Assembly: GCF_010587385.1 (NCBI RefSeq)
Contig: NZ_CP047475.1
Span: forward strand, 434,001 to 498,000
Source: Vibrio astriarenae
GTDB lineage: Bacteria; Pseudomonadota; Gammaproteobacteria; Enterobacterales; Vibrionaceae
Reading direction: 5' to 3'
Length of the DNA: 64,000 bases
Below are positions 33,874 to 45,400 of this stretch, piece by piece. The translations under genes were made by a program, and so were the position numbers. Positions within the stretch are counted from its first letter, which is position 1; each line of letters starts with the position of its first letter. The notes below the pieces were generated by a model that saw only the letters and a program-made list of their open reading frames with translations, made no database searches and was not told where the DNA came from.

Positions 33874-33903
33874 TGAGCCCGTTTGATAAAGCGGGCTTTT
33901 TTA
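33874..33903 (+). terminator. terminator-like hairpin between the first 5S and tRNA-Thr
   Basis: GAGCCCG-TTTGATAAAG-CGGGCTTTTTT. It has a full Rho-independent form, yet tRNA-Thr and a second 5S follow within 25 bases. Confidence 0.8.
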
Positions 33904-33924
33904 GTCCTTAAGGACACTCTTGAT

Positions 33925-34000
<76 letters not shown>

Positions 34001-34053
34001 TTTAAAATAGAATTTCGCATCATCTCTGCTACGAGGTGAGCAAGCAAAGATTT

Positions 34054-34173
34054 TGCTTGGCGACCATAGCATTGTGGACCCACCTGATTTCCATGCCGAA
34101 CTCAGAAGTGAAACGCAATAGCGCCGATGGTAGTGTGGGGCTTCCCCATGTGAGAGTAGGACATCGCCAGGCT
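34054..34173 (+). rRNA. rrf: 5S ribosomal RNA (second copy)
   Basis: A 120-base 5S rRNA, essentially identical to the copy at 33708 apart from one visible G-to-A change near base 19 (GCGTTGTGG versus GCATTGTGG). It is followed by a strong terminator. Confidence 0.97.
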
Positions 34174-34181
34174 AATATTTC

Positions 34182-34210
34182 AAACCCCGACCATAAGGTT
34201 GGGGTTTTTT
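34182..34210 (+). terminator. rRNA operon terminator
   Basis: AAACCCCGACC-ATAA-GGTTGGGGTTTTTT directly after the second 5S. Confidence 0.9.
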
Positions 34211-34239
34211 CGTTACTGAGGTTCAATAAAATTGGGAAA

Positions 34240-34298
34240 GGTAGTGTGTGTCTTGCGGATCGCCGCACCGCCCATGCAAGACTAGGACATCGCTAGGC
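34240..34298 (+). pseudogene. degenerate 3' end of a third 5S rRNA
   Basis: Starts with GGTAGTGTG and ends with CCCATGCAAGACTAGGACATCGCTAGGC, clearly related to the 3' third of the 5S genes (GGTAGTGTGGGG and GAGAGTAGGACATCGCCAGGC). The middle differs and appears longer. It is followed by ATATTTTAAACC and a copy of the operon terminator, so a 5S-plus-terminator unit seems to have been duplicated and then decayed. The 5' two thirds of 5S are not recognisable. Confidence 0.75.
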
Positions 34299-34307
34299 AA
34301 ATATTTT

Positions 34308-34336
34308 AAACCCTGACCATAAGGTCGGGGTTTTTC
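34308..34336 (+). terminator. second copy of the rRNA terminator
   Basis: AAACCCTGACC-ATAA-GGTCGGGGTTTTT, near-identical to the terminator at 34182, and also positioned to end the converging DUF547 gene. Confidence 0.85.
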
Positions 34337-34352
34337 CGTTTTAGAGCTAAAG

Positions 34353-35135
34353 TTATTTAGTTTCGTTCAGGCTCCAGTCATATTCGTAACTTACCTTACC
34401 TCTATACCCTTTTACTTCAGTTCTATATTGAGCTAAGTGCTCGAACAATTGCTCTTGAGTACCAAAATCTACCGCAAACCAATCATAAATTTCTGATAGA
34501 GTGAGTTTGCCTTGGTTAAATGACACCCCTTTGCTACTGATGATGAACTCTTTGGCAGCTTGCTCAAGAAGAGCTTGGGTGTTTTTAGCGGTAAACGCGT
34601 TTGTTTGGAGGTTAGGGCAACCCAAGCTGGCACAGTTCACGGCATAGTGCGTTCTTGGTTCATCCCAAATAGGACGCAGTATCCGGTGCTCAATGTCATT
34701 GAGAGTGAGGGCTTTGCCATTGATGCGTGTAACCTCATCTCCCCAGGGACCAAAACTAAACAGTCCTCCTAACTTGGTAATAGATTTCACCGGATAACTA
34801 TCAAGAATTAAATCGACAGTGATCGCGTTATATAGGTTTACCCAATAAGCGTATTGCTCTGCTCTCGAATAATTTCGTGGGTCAAGGCTTGAAAGCGTTC
34901 GAACATATCGCTCTAACTCTCGTTTATCTTCCGATGATATACCTTTGTAGTTAACCAGATGGTGCTCCCCTTCGACGACAACATATTTATCGAGAAACGC
35001 CTGCCAACTTTGGTGGTCAATAGTTTGCAAACTTGCCTCGTTAGAAGCATCCCAGTATTGCCAAAGTTCAGATTTTGGTGCGGAAAAGGTTGCGAAAGAG
35101 ATGATAGCAGTGAGTAGAGTCAATAGTCTTAGCAT
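34353..35135 (-). CDS. DUF547 family protein with signal peptide
   Basis: A 260-residue protein with an N-terminal signal sequence (MLRLLTLLTAIISFATFSAP, cleavage probably near residue 18) and a DUF547 domain over most of the rest. Conserved-looking parts are AEQYAYWVNLYNAITVDLIL, LSLNDIEH-type (ALTLNDIEHRIL) and the cysteine-containing HYAVNCASLGCPNL near residue 165. The two cysteines and the histidine suggest a thiol-based or metal site, but no function is established for the family. It is converged on by the rRNA operon terminators. Confidence 0.87.
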   Translation of the reverse strand: MLRLLTLLTAIISFATFSAPKSELWQYWDASNEASLQTIDHQSWQAFLDKYVVVEGEHHLVNYKGISSEDKRELERYVRTLSSLDPRNYSRAEQYAYWVNLYNAITVDLILDSYPVKSITKLGGLFSFGPWGDEVTRINGKALTLNDIEHRILRPIWDEPRTHYAVNCASLGCPNLQTNAFTAKNTQALLEQAAKEFIISSKGVSFNQGKLTLSEIYDWFAVDFGTQEQLFEHLAQYRTEVKGYRGKVSYEYDWSLNETK

Positions 35136-35254
35136 GATAAGCCTTAAAGCAGGTTTTGATTAATAACATAGACCTACAAAGCAATCATTGCCTTTCATTG
35201 GATATAAAAAAGGTTGGCAATTTGCCAACCTTATATTTGCATTCCTCTTAATCT

Positions 35255-35857
35255 CTAGCTCAAAAAGCTTGGGATTTTCGATTCATACTCGGCAATTTTT
35301 GACTCGTGTTGCAGTGTTAGGCCGATATTGTCTAATCCGTTTAGCAGACAGTGACGACGGAATTCATCAATTTCGAATGAGTATTCTTTGCCATTGGCTC
35401 TGACTCGATTAGCTTCTAAGTCGACTTCAACCTCAGCACCTTCATTTGCTTCGACGAATTGGAAAATCTCGTCAACTTCTTGCTCAGTCAAACGAACAGG
35501 CACCATTTGGTTGTTGATCGAGTTACCGTAGAAAATATCAGCAAAGCTTGGAGCAATCATGGCTTTGATGCCATAGTCCGCCAGCGCCCAAGGCGCGTGT
35601 TCTCGCGATGAGCCACAGCCGAAGTTTTCACGTGCGAGCAGGATTGAAGCGCCTTGGTAGCGCGGAGCATTCATGACAAACTCAGGGTTTGGCTGCTCAC
35701 CAGCATCATCAAGGAAGCGCCAGTCATGGAATAAGTGTTTACCGAAGCCTAGGCGAGATACTTTCTGCAAGAACTGCTTAGGAATAATGGCATCTGTATC
35801 GACATTCGCGGCATCTAGAGGGACGACGAGACCTGTGTGTTGTTTAAAACCTGACAT
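35255..35857 (-). CDS. leuD: 3-isopropylmalate dehydratase small subunit
   Basis: Small subunit of isopropylmalate isomerase, partner of LeuC. The 200 residues match E. coli LeuD (201). Typical sequences are [12 protein letters not shown] near residue 20 and [16 protein letters not shown] near 77, the swivel-domain substrate loop. It is the last gene of leuABCD and starts 11 bases after leuC. Confidence 0.97.
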   Translation of the reverse strand: MSGFKQHTGLVVPLDAANVDTDAIIPKQFLQKVSRLGFGKHLFHDWRFLDDAGEQPNPEFVMNAPRYQGASILLARENFGCGSSREHAPWALADYGIKAMIAPSFADIFYGNSINNQMVPVRLTEQEVDEIFQFVEANEGAEVEVDLEANRVRANGKEYSFEIDEFRRHCLLNGLDNIGLTLQHESKIAEYESKIPSFLS

Positions 35858-35868
35858 GTGTTCTCTCC

Positions 35869-37269
35869 TTAAGCTAACTCACGAATATCAACAAAATGAC
35901 CCGCAATTGCCGCCGCTGCAGCCATTGCAGGGCTAACTAAGTGGGTACGACCATCACGACCTTGGCGACCTTCAAAGTTGCGGTTTGAAGTTGAGGCACA
36001 GCGCTCTTGAGGGCCTAAACGATCGTTGTTCATCGCTAAACACATTGAACAGCCCGGAAGACGCCACTCAAAGCCAGCTTCTTTGAAGATAACATCCAGA
36101 CCTTCGGCTTCAGCTTGCGCTTTCACTTGCTCCGAACCTGGAACAATAAGCGCTTGAACGTTATCGGCCACTTTGCGTCCCTTTGCTACCTCTGCAGCTG
36201 CGCGCATGTCTTCGATACGAGAGTTAGTACATGAACCAACAAACACTTTGTCGACCTTGTAGTCAGAGAGTGCTTTACCAGCCTCAAGCCCCATGTAGGC
36301 AAGCGCTTTTTCTGCTGAGGCTTTTTCTACTGGATCTGCAAAACTCTCGGGAGCAGGAATCGGTTGGTCTACTGCGATAACTTGACCAGGGTTTGTGCCC
36401 CAAGTCACTTGTGGTTTGATGTCTGCAGCATTGAGTGTCACGACAGCATCAAATTGGGCATCATCGTCTGTTTTAAGTGTTTTCCAATACTCAACAGCGG
36501 CGTCATAGTCAGCGCCTTGAGGTGAAAACTTACGGCCCTTGATGTACTCAAATGTGGTTTCATCTGGTGCGATAAGACCTGCTTTCGCCCCTAACTCAAT
36601 CGCCATGTTACAGACGGTCATACGACCTTCCATAGTGAGGTCTGTGATAGCTTCGCCACAAAATTCAACCACGTACCCTGTACCGCCGGCTGCCGTTGTT
36701 TCACCGATAATCGCTAGAACGATATCTTTCGCGGTGATCCCTGGAGCGACTTTACCTTTTACTTCAATCTTCATGGTTTTAGCACGAGCTTGCTTAAGGG
36801 TTTGTGTTGCAAGTACGTGCTCAACTTCAGACGTACCTATGCCAAAAGCCAGTGAGCCAAAAGCACCGTGAGTGGCGGTGTGAGAGTCACCACAGACGAT
36901 GGTCATGCCAGGTAGAGTGATCCCCAGTTCAGGGCCCATCACATGCACAATTCCCTGATATTTATGATTCAAATCGTAAAGGGTAACACCGAACTCTTCA
37001 CAGTTTTTGGATAGTGTTTCCATTTGGATTCGAGCCATGTCGCCCGACGCATTGATGTCTTTGGTCGTTGTAGAAACGTTGTGGTCCATAGTGGCAAATG
37101 TTTTGCTGACTTGACGAACCTTACGTCCTTTTTCACGTAAACCATCGAACGCTTGTGGAGACGTGACTTCGTGAACTAAGTGACGGTCGATGTAAAGAAT
37201 CGGGTTTTCGCCCTCTGCTGCTACTGCAACGTGAGCATCATAAACCTTTTCGTATAGTGTTTTGCCCAT
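35869..37269 (-). CDS. leuC: 3-isopropylmalate dehydratase large subunit
   Basis: Aconitase-type [4Fe-4S] enzyme that isomerises 2-isopropylmalate to 3-isopropylmalate with LeuD. It has 466 residues from MGKTLYEK, the E. coli length; an in-frame upstream extension of 20 codons is not used, since AAGGAC lies just before this ATG. The cluster cysteines are in VGSCTNSR near 347 and [10 protein letters not shown] near 407-410. [13 protein letters not shown] near residue 127 is also typical. Confidence 0.97.
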   Translation of the reverse strand: MGKTLYEKVYDAHVAVAAEGENPILYIDRHLVHEVTSPQAFDGLREKGRKVRQVSKTFATMDHNVSTTTKDINASGDMARIQMETLSKNCEEFGVTLYDLNHKYQGIVHVMGPELGITLPGMTIVCGDSHTATHGAFGSLAFGIGTSEVEHVLATQTLKQARAKTMKIEVKGKVAPGITAKDIVLAIIGETTAAGGTGYVVEFCGEAITDLTMEGRMTVCNMAIELGAKAGLIAPDETTFEYIKGRKFSPQGADYDAAVEYWKTLKTDDDAQFDAVVTLNAADIKPQVTWGTNPGQVIAVDQPIPAPESFADPVEKASAEKALAYMGLEAGKALSDYKVDKVFVGSCTNSRIEDMRAAAEVAKGRKVADNVQALIVPGSEQVKAQAEAEGLDVIFKEAGFEWRLPGCSMCLAMNNDRLGPQERCASTSNRNFEGRQGRDGRTHLVSPAMAAAAAIAGHFVDIRELA

Positions 37270-37345
37270 TGTTATGTCCTTGGGATAAATCCATTGCTCG
37301 GGAATTAGAGGTGAGCGGTGGACACTCACGCTCCGAGTGTTATTT

Positions 37346-38446
<1,101 letters not shown>

Positions 38447-38503
38447 TTAAATTCTTTGGCTATTTTGGTTGGAGAAGGTGGCACCTTCCCCAGAAATTGT
38501 GTT

Positions 38504-40051
38504 TTAAACGGTGGCGACTTTTTTCTGTTTGATCACCTCGATCTCATCAGCACGGTGAATACTGTTGATGACGTGCAGTAGTGCTTGACCAGATGCTTCA
38601 ACAATATCGGTCGAGACGCCAGTGCCGTGATACTTACGGCCTTTGTAGTTGGCAATAATGTCGGCTTGACCTAGACCGTCTTCACCCTCTCCTTTAGCGG
38701 TAAGGTCGAACTTGTCTAGCACAATGTCATAGCCCGTTACTCGGTAGATACACTGATAAAGAGCATCGACAGGGCCATTACCTACAGCAGCTTCCGATTT
38801 TTCTTCATCGCCGCACTGTAGCTTTATACTGGTTGTCGCCATGACACTACCGGATTGGACGCTTAGGTAGTTCAATTTAAAGAAGTCATCTTCATCTCTT
38901 AGATTAGAGAAGTGCATTAGTGCCTCAAGGTCGTAATCGAAGACTTGGCCTTTGCGATCAGCAAGTTTCAAAAAGTCGGCGTACAGTGCGTCTAGGTTGT
39001 ACTCTTCTTCTTTATAGCCCATTGCGTCCATGTGACTCTTCACAGCAGCACGGCCAGAGCGACTTGTTAGGTTTAGAGCTTGGTTCTTAAGACCGATAGA
39101 CTCAGGTGTCATGATCTCGTAAGTATTTTTGTTTTTTAGCATGCCATCTTGGTGAATGCCTGAAGAGTGGCTAAATGCATTGGCACCCACGATCGCTTTA
39201 TTGTCTTGAATCGGCATGTTACAAAGCTGGCTAACAAGTTTACTTGTACGGTGAATTTCATCATGCTTAAGGCCAGTGTTGACACCTAAGAACTCTTGAC
39301 GAGTTTTAATGATCATCGCAATCTCTTCAAGAGAACAGTTACCTGCGCGCTCACCGATGCCATTAATGGTACCTTCGATCTGTCTTGCACCTGCTTGAAC
39401 GGCAGCGATAGAGTTGGCGACGGACATGCCTAAATCGTCATGACAGTGGACTGATATGATGGCTTTATCGATGTTAGGAACTCGATTGAATAGTGTTTGG
39501 ATGATTCCGCCAAACTCGTTAGGTACGGTATAACCTACAGTGTCTGGAATGTTGATTGTGCTTGCGCCAGCATTAATCGCTGCTTCGACCATACGACAAA
39601 GGTTATCGATCGGTGTACGCCCGGCATCCTCACATGAGAACTCAACATCGTCAGTGTATTGGCGCGCATGCTTTACCGCGCTCACACCCATCTCGATAAC
39701 ATCGTCGTAACTGCGACGAAGCTTGTCTTGGACGTGAATCGTTGAGGTTGAGATAAAGGTATGAATTCGGAAAGCATCAGCCACTTTCAATGCCTCTGCA
39801 GCGGCATCGATATCTTTGGCGACGGCGCGCGATAACGCACATACTCGGCTGTTTTTGATATTCTTTGCGATAGTCTGCACAGACTCAAAATCACCAGGAG
39901 ATGAGATAGGGAAACCTGCTTCAATGACATCCACACCCAAACGCTCAAGTGCGTAGGCGATCTGCAGTTTTTCTTTTACGGTCAAACTAGCTGATAACGC
40001 TTGTTCGCCATCACGCAAGGTGGTGTCGAAGATAATCACTTGATCGTTCAT
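38504..40051 (-). CDS. leuA: 2-isopropylmalate synthase
   Basis: Condenses acetyl-CoA and 2-ketoisovalerate, the committed and leucine-inhibited step. The length of 515 residues matches the short bacterial form (E. coli has 523). The TIM barrel begins [17 protein letters not shown] and includes [15 protein letters not shown] near residue 200 with metal-binding histidines. The C-terminal LeuA dimer domain is the regulatory part. It is the first gene of leuABCD, downstream of a leucine-rich leader peptide and attenuator; leuO, a regulator of leu genes in E. coli, lies 7.6 kb away. Confidence 0.97.
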   Translation of the reverse strand: MNDQVIIFDTTLRDGEQALSASLTVKEKLQIAYALERLGVDVIEAGFPISSPGDFESVQTIAKNIKNSRVCALSRAVAKDIDAAAEALKVADAFRIHTFISTSTIHVQDKLRRSYDDVIEMGVSAVKHARQYTDDVEFSCEDAGRTPIDNLCRMVEAAINAGASTINIPDTVGYTVPNEFGGIIQTLFNRVPNIDKAIISVHCHDDLGMSVANSIAAVQAGARQIEGTINGIGERAGNCSLEEIAMIIKTRQEFLGVNTGLKHDEIHRTSKLVSQLCNMPIQDNKAIVGANAFSHSSGIHQDGMLKNKNTYEIMTPESIGLKNQALNLTSRSGRAAVKSHMDAMGYKEEEYNLDALYADFLKLADRKGQVFDYDLEALMHFSNLRDEDDFFKLNYLSVQSGSVMATTSIKLQCGDEEKSEAAVGNGPVDALYQCIYRVTGYDIVLDKFDLTAKGEGEDGLGQADIIANYKGRKYHGTGVSTDIVEASGQALLHVINSIHRADEIEVIKQKKVATV

Positions 40052-40117
40052 GAGAGCTTCCTTTTCTATTTATGCCTAAATGGCGCTAGTTAATCGTTTT
40101 CGTCCGGCCGATAATTA

Positions 40118-40148
40118 CAAAAAAGCCCGCATCTTAGTGCGGGCTTTA
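40118..40148 (-). terminator. leuABCD attenuator
   Basis: On the reverse strand AAAGCCCGCA-CTAAGA-TGCGGGCTTTTTT, 35 bases after the leader-peptide stop and about 67 bases before leuA. Confidence 0.88.
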
Positions 40149-40183
40149 GACAATTCTTTGTGTGGTTGTCTTTCTTACACTGC

Positions 40184-40246
40184 TTACCCGCGTGAGTTGT
40201 TCACGATAAGGAGGAGTTTAAGCAGGAGAGAAAAACGCATAGTCAT
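40184..40246 (-). CDS. leuL: leu operon leader peptide (20 aa)
   Basis: A 20-codon frame, MTMRFSLLLKLLLIVNNSRG, with six leucine codons in two blocks of three (CTC CTG CTT and CTC CTC CTT) and an isoleucine and valine directly after. It lies between a sigma-70 promoter and an attenuator just upstream of leuA. Ribosome stalling at the leucine codons when leucyl-tRNA is scarce would favour the antiterminator and let leuABCD be transcribed. A second in-frame ATG two codons later is possible. This type of short leader is easily missed by automated annotation. Confidence 0.88.
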   Translation of the reverse strand: MTMRFSLLLKLLLIVNNSRG

Positions 40247-40298
40247 TGTTAATGAAATCCTGAGACCGTTAGGTAAACCACAAAATTAAGTTAATAAA

Positions 40299-40327
40299 TT
40301 AGTACCGCACTCAAGCTGGCGCGTCAA
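40299..40327 (-). promoter_or_regulatory. leuLABCD promoter
   Basis: On the reverse strand TTGACG (40327 to 40322) and TACTAA (40304 to 40299) with a 17-base spacer, about 55 bases before leuL. Confidence 0.68.
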
Positions 40328-40416
40328 CCCTAAAGGGCGATTTTTATTCATGTCGGATCTCTTGTTGGGCTCAAGCGCCGATAAATGGGGCTGAGTGACA
40401 CACGGTACAGCGATTA

Positions 40417-40434
40417 ATTCATCACTTGATGAAT
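40417..40434. promoter_or_regulatory. TetR-type operator 1
   Basis: ATTCATC-ACTT-GATGAAT, a perfect palindrome with seven-base arms, lying between leuL and the tetR-like gene. It has the same arms as the site at 40481, with a different centre. Confidence 0.7.
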
Positions 40435-40480
40435 ATGTGAGGAATATAGTCACTATGTGTTTATATCAAGACTATTATAA

Positions 40481-40500
40481 AATTCATCGGTTGATGAATT
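40481..40500. promoter_or_regulatory. TetR-type operator 2
   Basis: AATTCATC-GGTT-GATGAATT, with eight-base arms, ending 12 bases before the tetR-like start codon. The centre is 65 bases from operator 1, a little over six helical turns. Bound protein here would block initiation or early elongation of its own operon. Confidence 0.75.
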
Positions 40501-40512
40501 AGTGGAACAATT

Positions 40513-41187
40513 ATGACCTCAAATCGTAAAGTGGGGCGACCAGCGAATAAGGTTGATGTACGTAACCAGCTGATATTACAAGCGAGAGAGCTATTTAGTG
40601 TCATGCCCTACGAAAAGGTTTCGATACGTTTAATTGCACAGAAAGCGCAAGTGGATAGTGCGATGGTTCGTTATTACTTTGGCAACAAAGAAGGGCTGTT
40701 TGAAACCATGTTGCGAGAGAGCTTGCAGCCGATGCTGGGTAAAATTAGCCAGTTGCTCGAACAAACCAGTGACAAAACCCTTTACGAGCTTATGCGTGAA
40801 CACTACATGAGTATGCTAAAAACACCGCGTTTCTCACGCTTGATTAGCCAAGTGATGCTGATGCCTGCGACAGATACTTCTCGTCAACTCGTCGAAAAAG
40901 TATTCACCGACACGATCAAGCCAAGCAATGATCTTCTGTTTGAGTGCTTGGTAGAAGAAGGCATCATTCACCCAGATTTAGACCCTGATCTCTGTCGTTT
41001 CTCATTCATTAGCTTAATGATTTTTCCTTTTATTGCTCCACCGGCAATGATGGCGCTGCATGGCTTTAAGCTAGACCAGGCGTTTTTAGAATCACTGCTC
41101 GAGCACAACATACGTTTACTCAAGTCTGGCATGCTTGTGCCTTCTCAACCCCCGACTAATTTGCAAGGAACCCACGATGAAAATTAA
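40513..41187 (+). CDS. TetR family transcriptional regulator
   Basis: A 224-residue TetR-type repressor with an N-terminal helix-turn-helix at about residues 18-62 (VSIRLIAQKAQVDSAMVRYYFGNKEGLFE) and a C-terminal helical ligand domain. It overlaps the downstream membrane-fusion protein gene by 11 bases, so the three genes tetR-mfp-rnd form one operon. Two identical-arm palindromes upstream (40417 and 40481) are its probable operators. The ligand is unknown; efflux substrates or envelope stress would be typical. Confidence 0.92.
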   Translation: MTSNRKVGRPANKVDVRNQLILQARELFSVMPYEKVSIRLIAQKAQVDSAMVRYYFGNKEGLFETMLRESLQPMLGKISQLLEQTSDKTLYELMREHYMSMLKTPRFSRLISQVMLMPATDTSRQLVEKVFTDTIKPSNDLLFECLVEEGIIHPDLDPDLCRFSFISLMIFPFIAPPAMMALHGFKLDQAFLESLLEHNIRLLKSGMLVPSQPPTNLQGTHDEN

Positions 41188-42484
41188 TCGCAAACTTCTC
41201 TTTTTCCCAGCTTTAGCGGTGGGCATCATTGTCCTTGTTATGTCGATAAAAATGCGTCCAGATTTACCGTCTAAGCCCGCTGGCGAACGAGCTCGTTTGG
41301 TCGAGACACAGCCGATGCATCGCGTTAAGGTTGCGCCTGAAGTGATCGGTTTTGGACACGTCTCACCGAAAGTGGAATGGAAAGCGATTGCTGAGGTGAC
41401 GGGCAAGGTGGTTTATCGACACCCTGAGTTAGAAAAGGGGCAAGTGCTACCGGCAGGGACCGAAGTTTTGCGTATTGACCCACTCGACTACGAACTGAAG
41501 TTAGCACAGGCCCAAGCTGACCTGGCTTCCAGTCAAACCTCATTGCAAAAGCTAACGCAGCAAGAGGACAACCTGAAACAGTCTTTAGCGATCGAGAAGA
41601 ATCGATTGCAGATCACTAAGCTGGAGCTTGATCGTAAGCGCAATTTGCAAGATCGCGGTCTTACTTCTCAGTCGGATGTGGATCAACAACAGCAAAATGT
41701 CTTATCGCAACAGAAATTGCTGCAAGATATTGAGAATCAGATAGCGCTTTTGCCAGATGAAAAGCGAGTGGCGCAGGCGGTAGTGCGTGTCAGTGAATCT
41801 AAATTGGAAGAGGCGCAGCGATCACTGTCTCGCACCAAGATCGTGTTGCCACAAGATTTGCGTGTTTCGCAAGTCGATATCGAGCAAGATCAGGTGGTGA
41901 ACCTACAACAAACCATGTTTACGGCTCATGGCATTGACGTCATGGAGGTCGTCGCCCAACTTTCTATTCATGACATGCAAGTGGTGATCAACAGCCTGAG
42001 TGAATTTGAACGCAGTACCTCAGGTATCCCACAAGCACAAGGCACTGATATCAAAGCGCATATCGCCCTCAGCAGCGGTAACTTGTCAGCGCAATGGCCT
42101 GCGACTGTCGCACGCCTATCTGAAAGTGTCGACTCTGCTCAGGCGACGATAGGTGTGATTTTAGAGGTAGAGCAAGATTACACAACCTTAGAGCCCAACT
42201 CAGTGCCCGCACTGGCCAATGGTATGTTTGTTAAGGCGAGTATTGAGGGGAAGGCCAACCCGAGCTGGGTGGTACCAGAGCGTGCTCTGCACGGTGATCG
42301 AGTTTATGTGATGGATGCAGAGAGTCGATTACAGTTTGTTCCGGTTGAAGTCCTATTCAGACGAAATAATGAGGTTATCGTACAGGGTGACTTTACGGCT
42401 GGTGATAAGTTGATTCTCAACGATGTGTTGCCGGCGATTGAAGGCATGTTATTGCGTGAAGAAACTGAGGGGGGTGAGCAATGA
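41177..42484 (+). CDS. RND efflux periplasmic adaptor (membrane-fusion protein)
   Basis: A 435-residue adaptor of the HlyD/AcrA type. An N-terminal membrane segment, FFPALAVGIIVLVMSI, spans residues 9-24. A lipoyl-like domain is split around a long coiled coil at about residues 105-230 (QADLASSQTSLQKLTQQ onward), and beta-barrel domains follow. I start at MKINRKLL with AAGGA upstream, because the longer frame runs into tetR. It overlaps the pump gene by four bases (ATGA). There is no outer-membrane channel gene here, so a TolC encoded elsewhere is probably used. Confidence 0.92.
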   Translation: MKINRKLLFFPALAVGIIVLVMSIKMRPDLPSKPAGERARLVETQPMHRVKVAPEVIGFGHVSPKVEWKAIAEVTGKVVYRHPELEKGQVLPAGTEVLRIDPLDYELKLAQAQADLASSQTSLQKLTQQEDNLKQSLAIEKNRLQITKLELDRKRNLQDRGLTSQSDVDQQQQNVLSQQKLLQDIENQIALLPDEKRVAQAVVRVSESKLEEAQRSLSRTKIVLPQDLRVSQVDIEQDQVVNLQQTMFTAHGIDVMEVVAQLSIHDMQVVINSLSEFERSTSGIPQAQGTDIKAHIALSSGNLSAQWPATVARLSESVDSAQATIGVILEVEQDYTTLEPNSVPALANGMFVKASIEGKANPSWVVPERALHGDRVYVMDAESRLQFVPVEVLFRRNNEVIVQGDFTAGDKLILNDVLPAIEGMLLREETEGGEQ

Positions 42485-45400
42485 TCCGTTTTTTTGCTAA
42501 ACACCCAACAGCGGCAAATTTGTTGATGCTCGCACTTTTAGTACTGGGTATTTCATCACTTTCTAGTATCAAGCGTGAGACCTTTCCGGAATTTAGCCCA
42601 CCTTATATTTTAGCTGGAGTGGTGTACCCTGGAGCATCACCTCAAGAGGTGGAAGAGAGTATCTGTGTGCGGATGGAAGATGCCGTTGATGGGCTAGCTA
42701 ATATTAAAGAGACCCGCTGTGAGGCGATTGAAGGCTCTGCCCGCTTAGTACTAAAGCTCAATGAGAAAGCAGATATTGGCCGTATGCTGGTGGATGTGCA
42801 AACGCAGATCAACAGCATCAATGATTTTCCTGCAGAGATTGAGTCGCCGATCGTTCAAGAGCTTGATTGGAATGAGCCTGTGGTGGATGTCGCCATTACT
42901 GCAGACACGACATGGCCGCAGCTAAAAGCATACGCAGAAGAGCTCAAACGCAGTTTGAAACTTGATTATGGTGTTTCGCTGGTTGAGGTGAGTGGTTTTT
43001 CCGACCACCAATATCGTGTCGAGTTGAACAGTGATGCCATCCGCCAACTGGGGTTGAGTGTCAATGACATCGCCAATCAAATCGGTAAGCAGAACATCAA
43101 ACTACCAAGCGGTAATGTTGAGACACCCGATAAGAACTTCCTCATTCGTTTCGACGAGCGAAGAGTTACACCTCAAGAGCTTGAGAGCATTGTGGTGGGG
43201 TCGGGGGAAAATGGCTCTTTGATCCGTCTGCGTGATGTTGCCACGATTACCGATCGCTTTGAACTTGATGAGCAAAAGGTGATCTTTGATGACAAGCCCT
43301 CTGCGCTACTCAAGATCAGTAAGAATAAAGAAGATGATGCGCTGCGTATCAAAGATCAAGTTTCTGCATTCGTGGATGCTCAGCGCTTAGTGGCACCCGA
43401 TGGCGTAACCTTGCAGATGACCAACGATCTCTCATCGGTACTGTGGGATCGTCTGACCATGATGGTGCGTAATGGCTGGCAGGGTATCGTCTTGGTTTTC
43501 GCGACCATGTGGCTGTTCTTTAGTTTGCGCTATTCATTTTGGGTCGCAGCTGGTTTACCCGTGGCGTTCTTGGGTGGTTTGTTCTTAATGGCAAACTTAG
43601 GGCTGTCGATAAACATCATGTCGCTGGTGGGGCTGTTGATGGCGATCGGTATCATGATGGATGATGCAATTGTGATAGCCGAATCGATAGCCGCTCACCT
43701 TGATCGGGGCCAAAGTATTGATGATGCAGTGATCAATGGCGTGAAGAAGGTGATGCCAGGTGTTATTTCTTCTTTCTTAACAACGGTGTGCATTTTCGGC
43801 AGCTTGCTATTCTTACAAGGTGAGATGGGAGCGGTGCTGCGTGCGGTGCCACAGGTGCTGATTCTCGTGCTCAGCTTAAGTCTCATCGAGGCTTTTTTGA
43901 TCCTTCCAAACCACTTGTCTCATTCACTTCACAAGCAGAAAAATGAACGCGAGCCACTAAAGTTTAAGCGTATTATTTTGGATAAGTTCGAGCGTTTTCG
44001 TAACAACCAATTGATCGTCGCGGTTGAGAAGGTCGTCACTTATCGTTATGCCTTTATGGGGGGCGTGCTATCAATGATGCTGGTGTCCATCGCGCTGATT
44101 GCTGGTGGTGTAGTTAAGTTTGTTCCCTTCCCAGAGCTTGATGGGGATATTGCCGAAGCGCGTATTATTCTCCCTCCTGGTGCGTCTCTATCGCAAACCG
44201 AGCGAGTCGTCGATGTAATAGAGCAAGCGGCACAGCGTTTAAACCGGCGCTGGAGTGAAGAGGTTGAAGGTGGGCGAGAGCTAATTTTGCACATCACGAG
44301 TCACTACAATTTTAATAGCGATGCGAATGAGTCAGGGCCTCATATCGCAACCGTGCGTTTAGATCTGCTTGGAGCAGAGCAGCGTAACACCGTGATTGAC
44401 GATTTTATTGATGCATGGCGTGAGGAGGTGGGTGAACTCGCCGACCCTATCTCTCTGGTATTTAAGCAGCCGACAATGGGTCCGGGTGGGCGTGCTATTG
44501 AGATTCGAGCCAAACACGATGACCTAGAACAGCTTAAAGCCGCGTCCATCGATATTCAGCAGTACCTTAACCAGTTCGAGGGGATTCATGGTGTGCTTGA
44601 TGATATGCGGATGGGTAAAGAGGAAGTACTGGTTAAGCTTCGCCCGGGTGCAGAGAGCTTTGGTATTGATGGGCAGATGATCGCGAGTCAACTGCGAGCC
44701 GCTTTCTTTGGTCAAACCGCTGATGAGATTCAAGTGGGCGTTGAGAACATCAAGATAGAGGTGCGCCTGGATAAAGTGGAAGCGGGTGACTTACAGCAGT
44801 TAGCAAACTTTCCAATCATTATGCCAAATGGCAGTCAGATTCCGCTCGCATCAGTGGCGACTCTCGACTTTCAGCGCAACTACGTGAGGATTCAACGTAT
44901 AAACGGTTTACGTACAGTGAGCGTGTTTGGGGATATTGATAACTCGAAAGCGAGTTCTTCCGAGATCATTCGCCAGTTCCAGCGTGATGAAGCGCCGATG
45001 CTCGTGGCAAAATATCCAGGGCTGCGTTTTGATTTTGAAGGGGAAGCAAAAGATGCTGCTGAAACTGGCGCATCAATGGGTAAAGGATTTTTATTAGGGC
45101 TATTTGGCGTCTTTACTATCTTGAGTTTCCAATTCCGTAGTTACCTCGAGCCCGTTGTTGTCATGTTAGCAATACCTCTGGCCTTTATTGGCGTCGTCAT
45201 AGGTCACTGGTTACTTGGGCACTCTCTAAGTATGCCAAGCATGATGGGCTTTGTTTCATTGGCGGGGATAGTGGTGAATGACTCGATCTTGTTGGTGCAG
45301 TACATACGTCACCATGTGAATGATGGCGATTCCGTTCATGATGCGGTAGTGAAAGCAAGTCGCGAACGTTTTCGAGCGGTGTTTATCACCTCAATAACAA

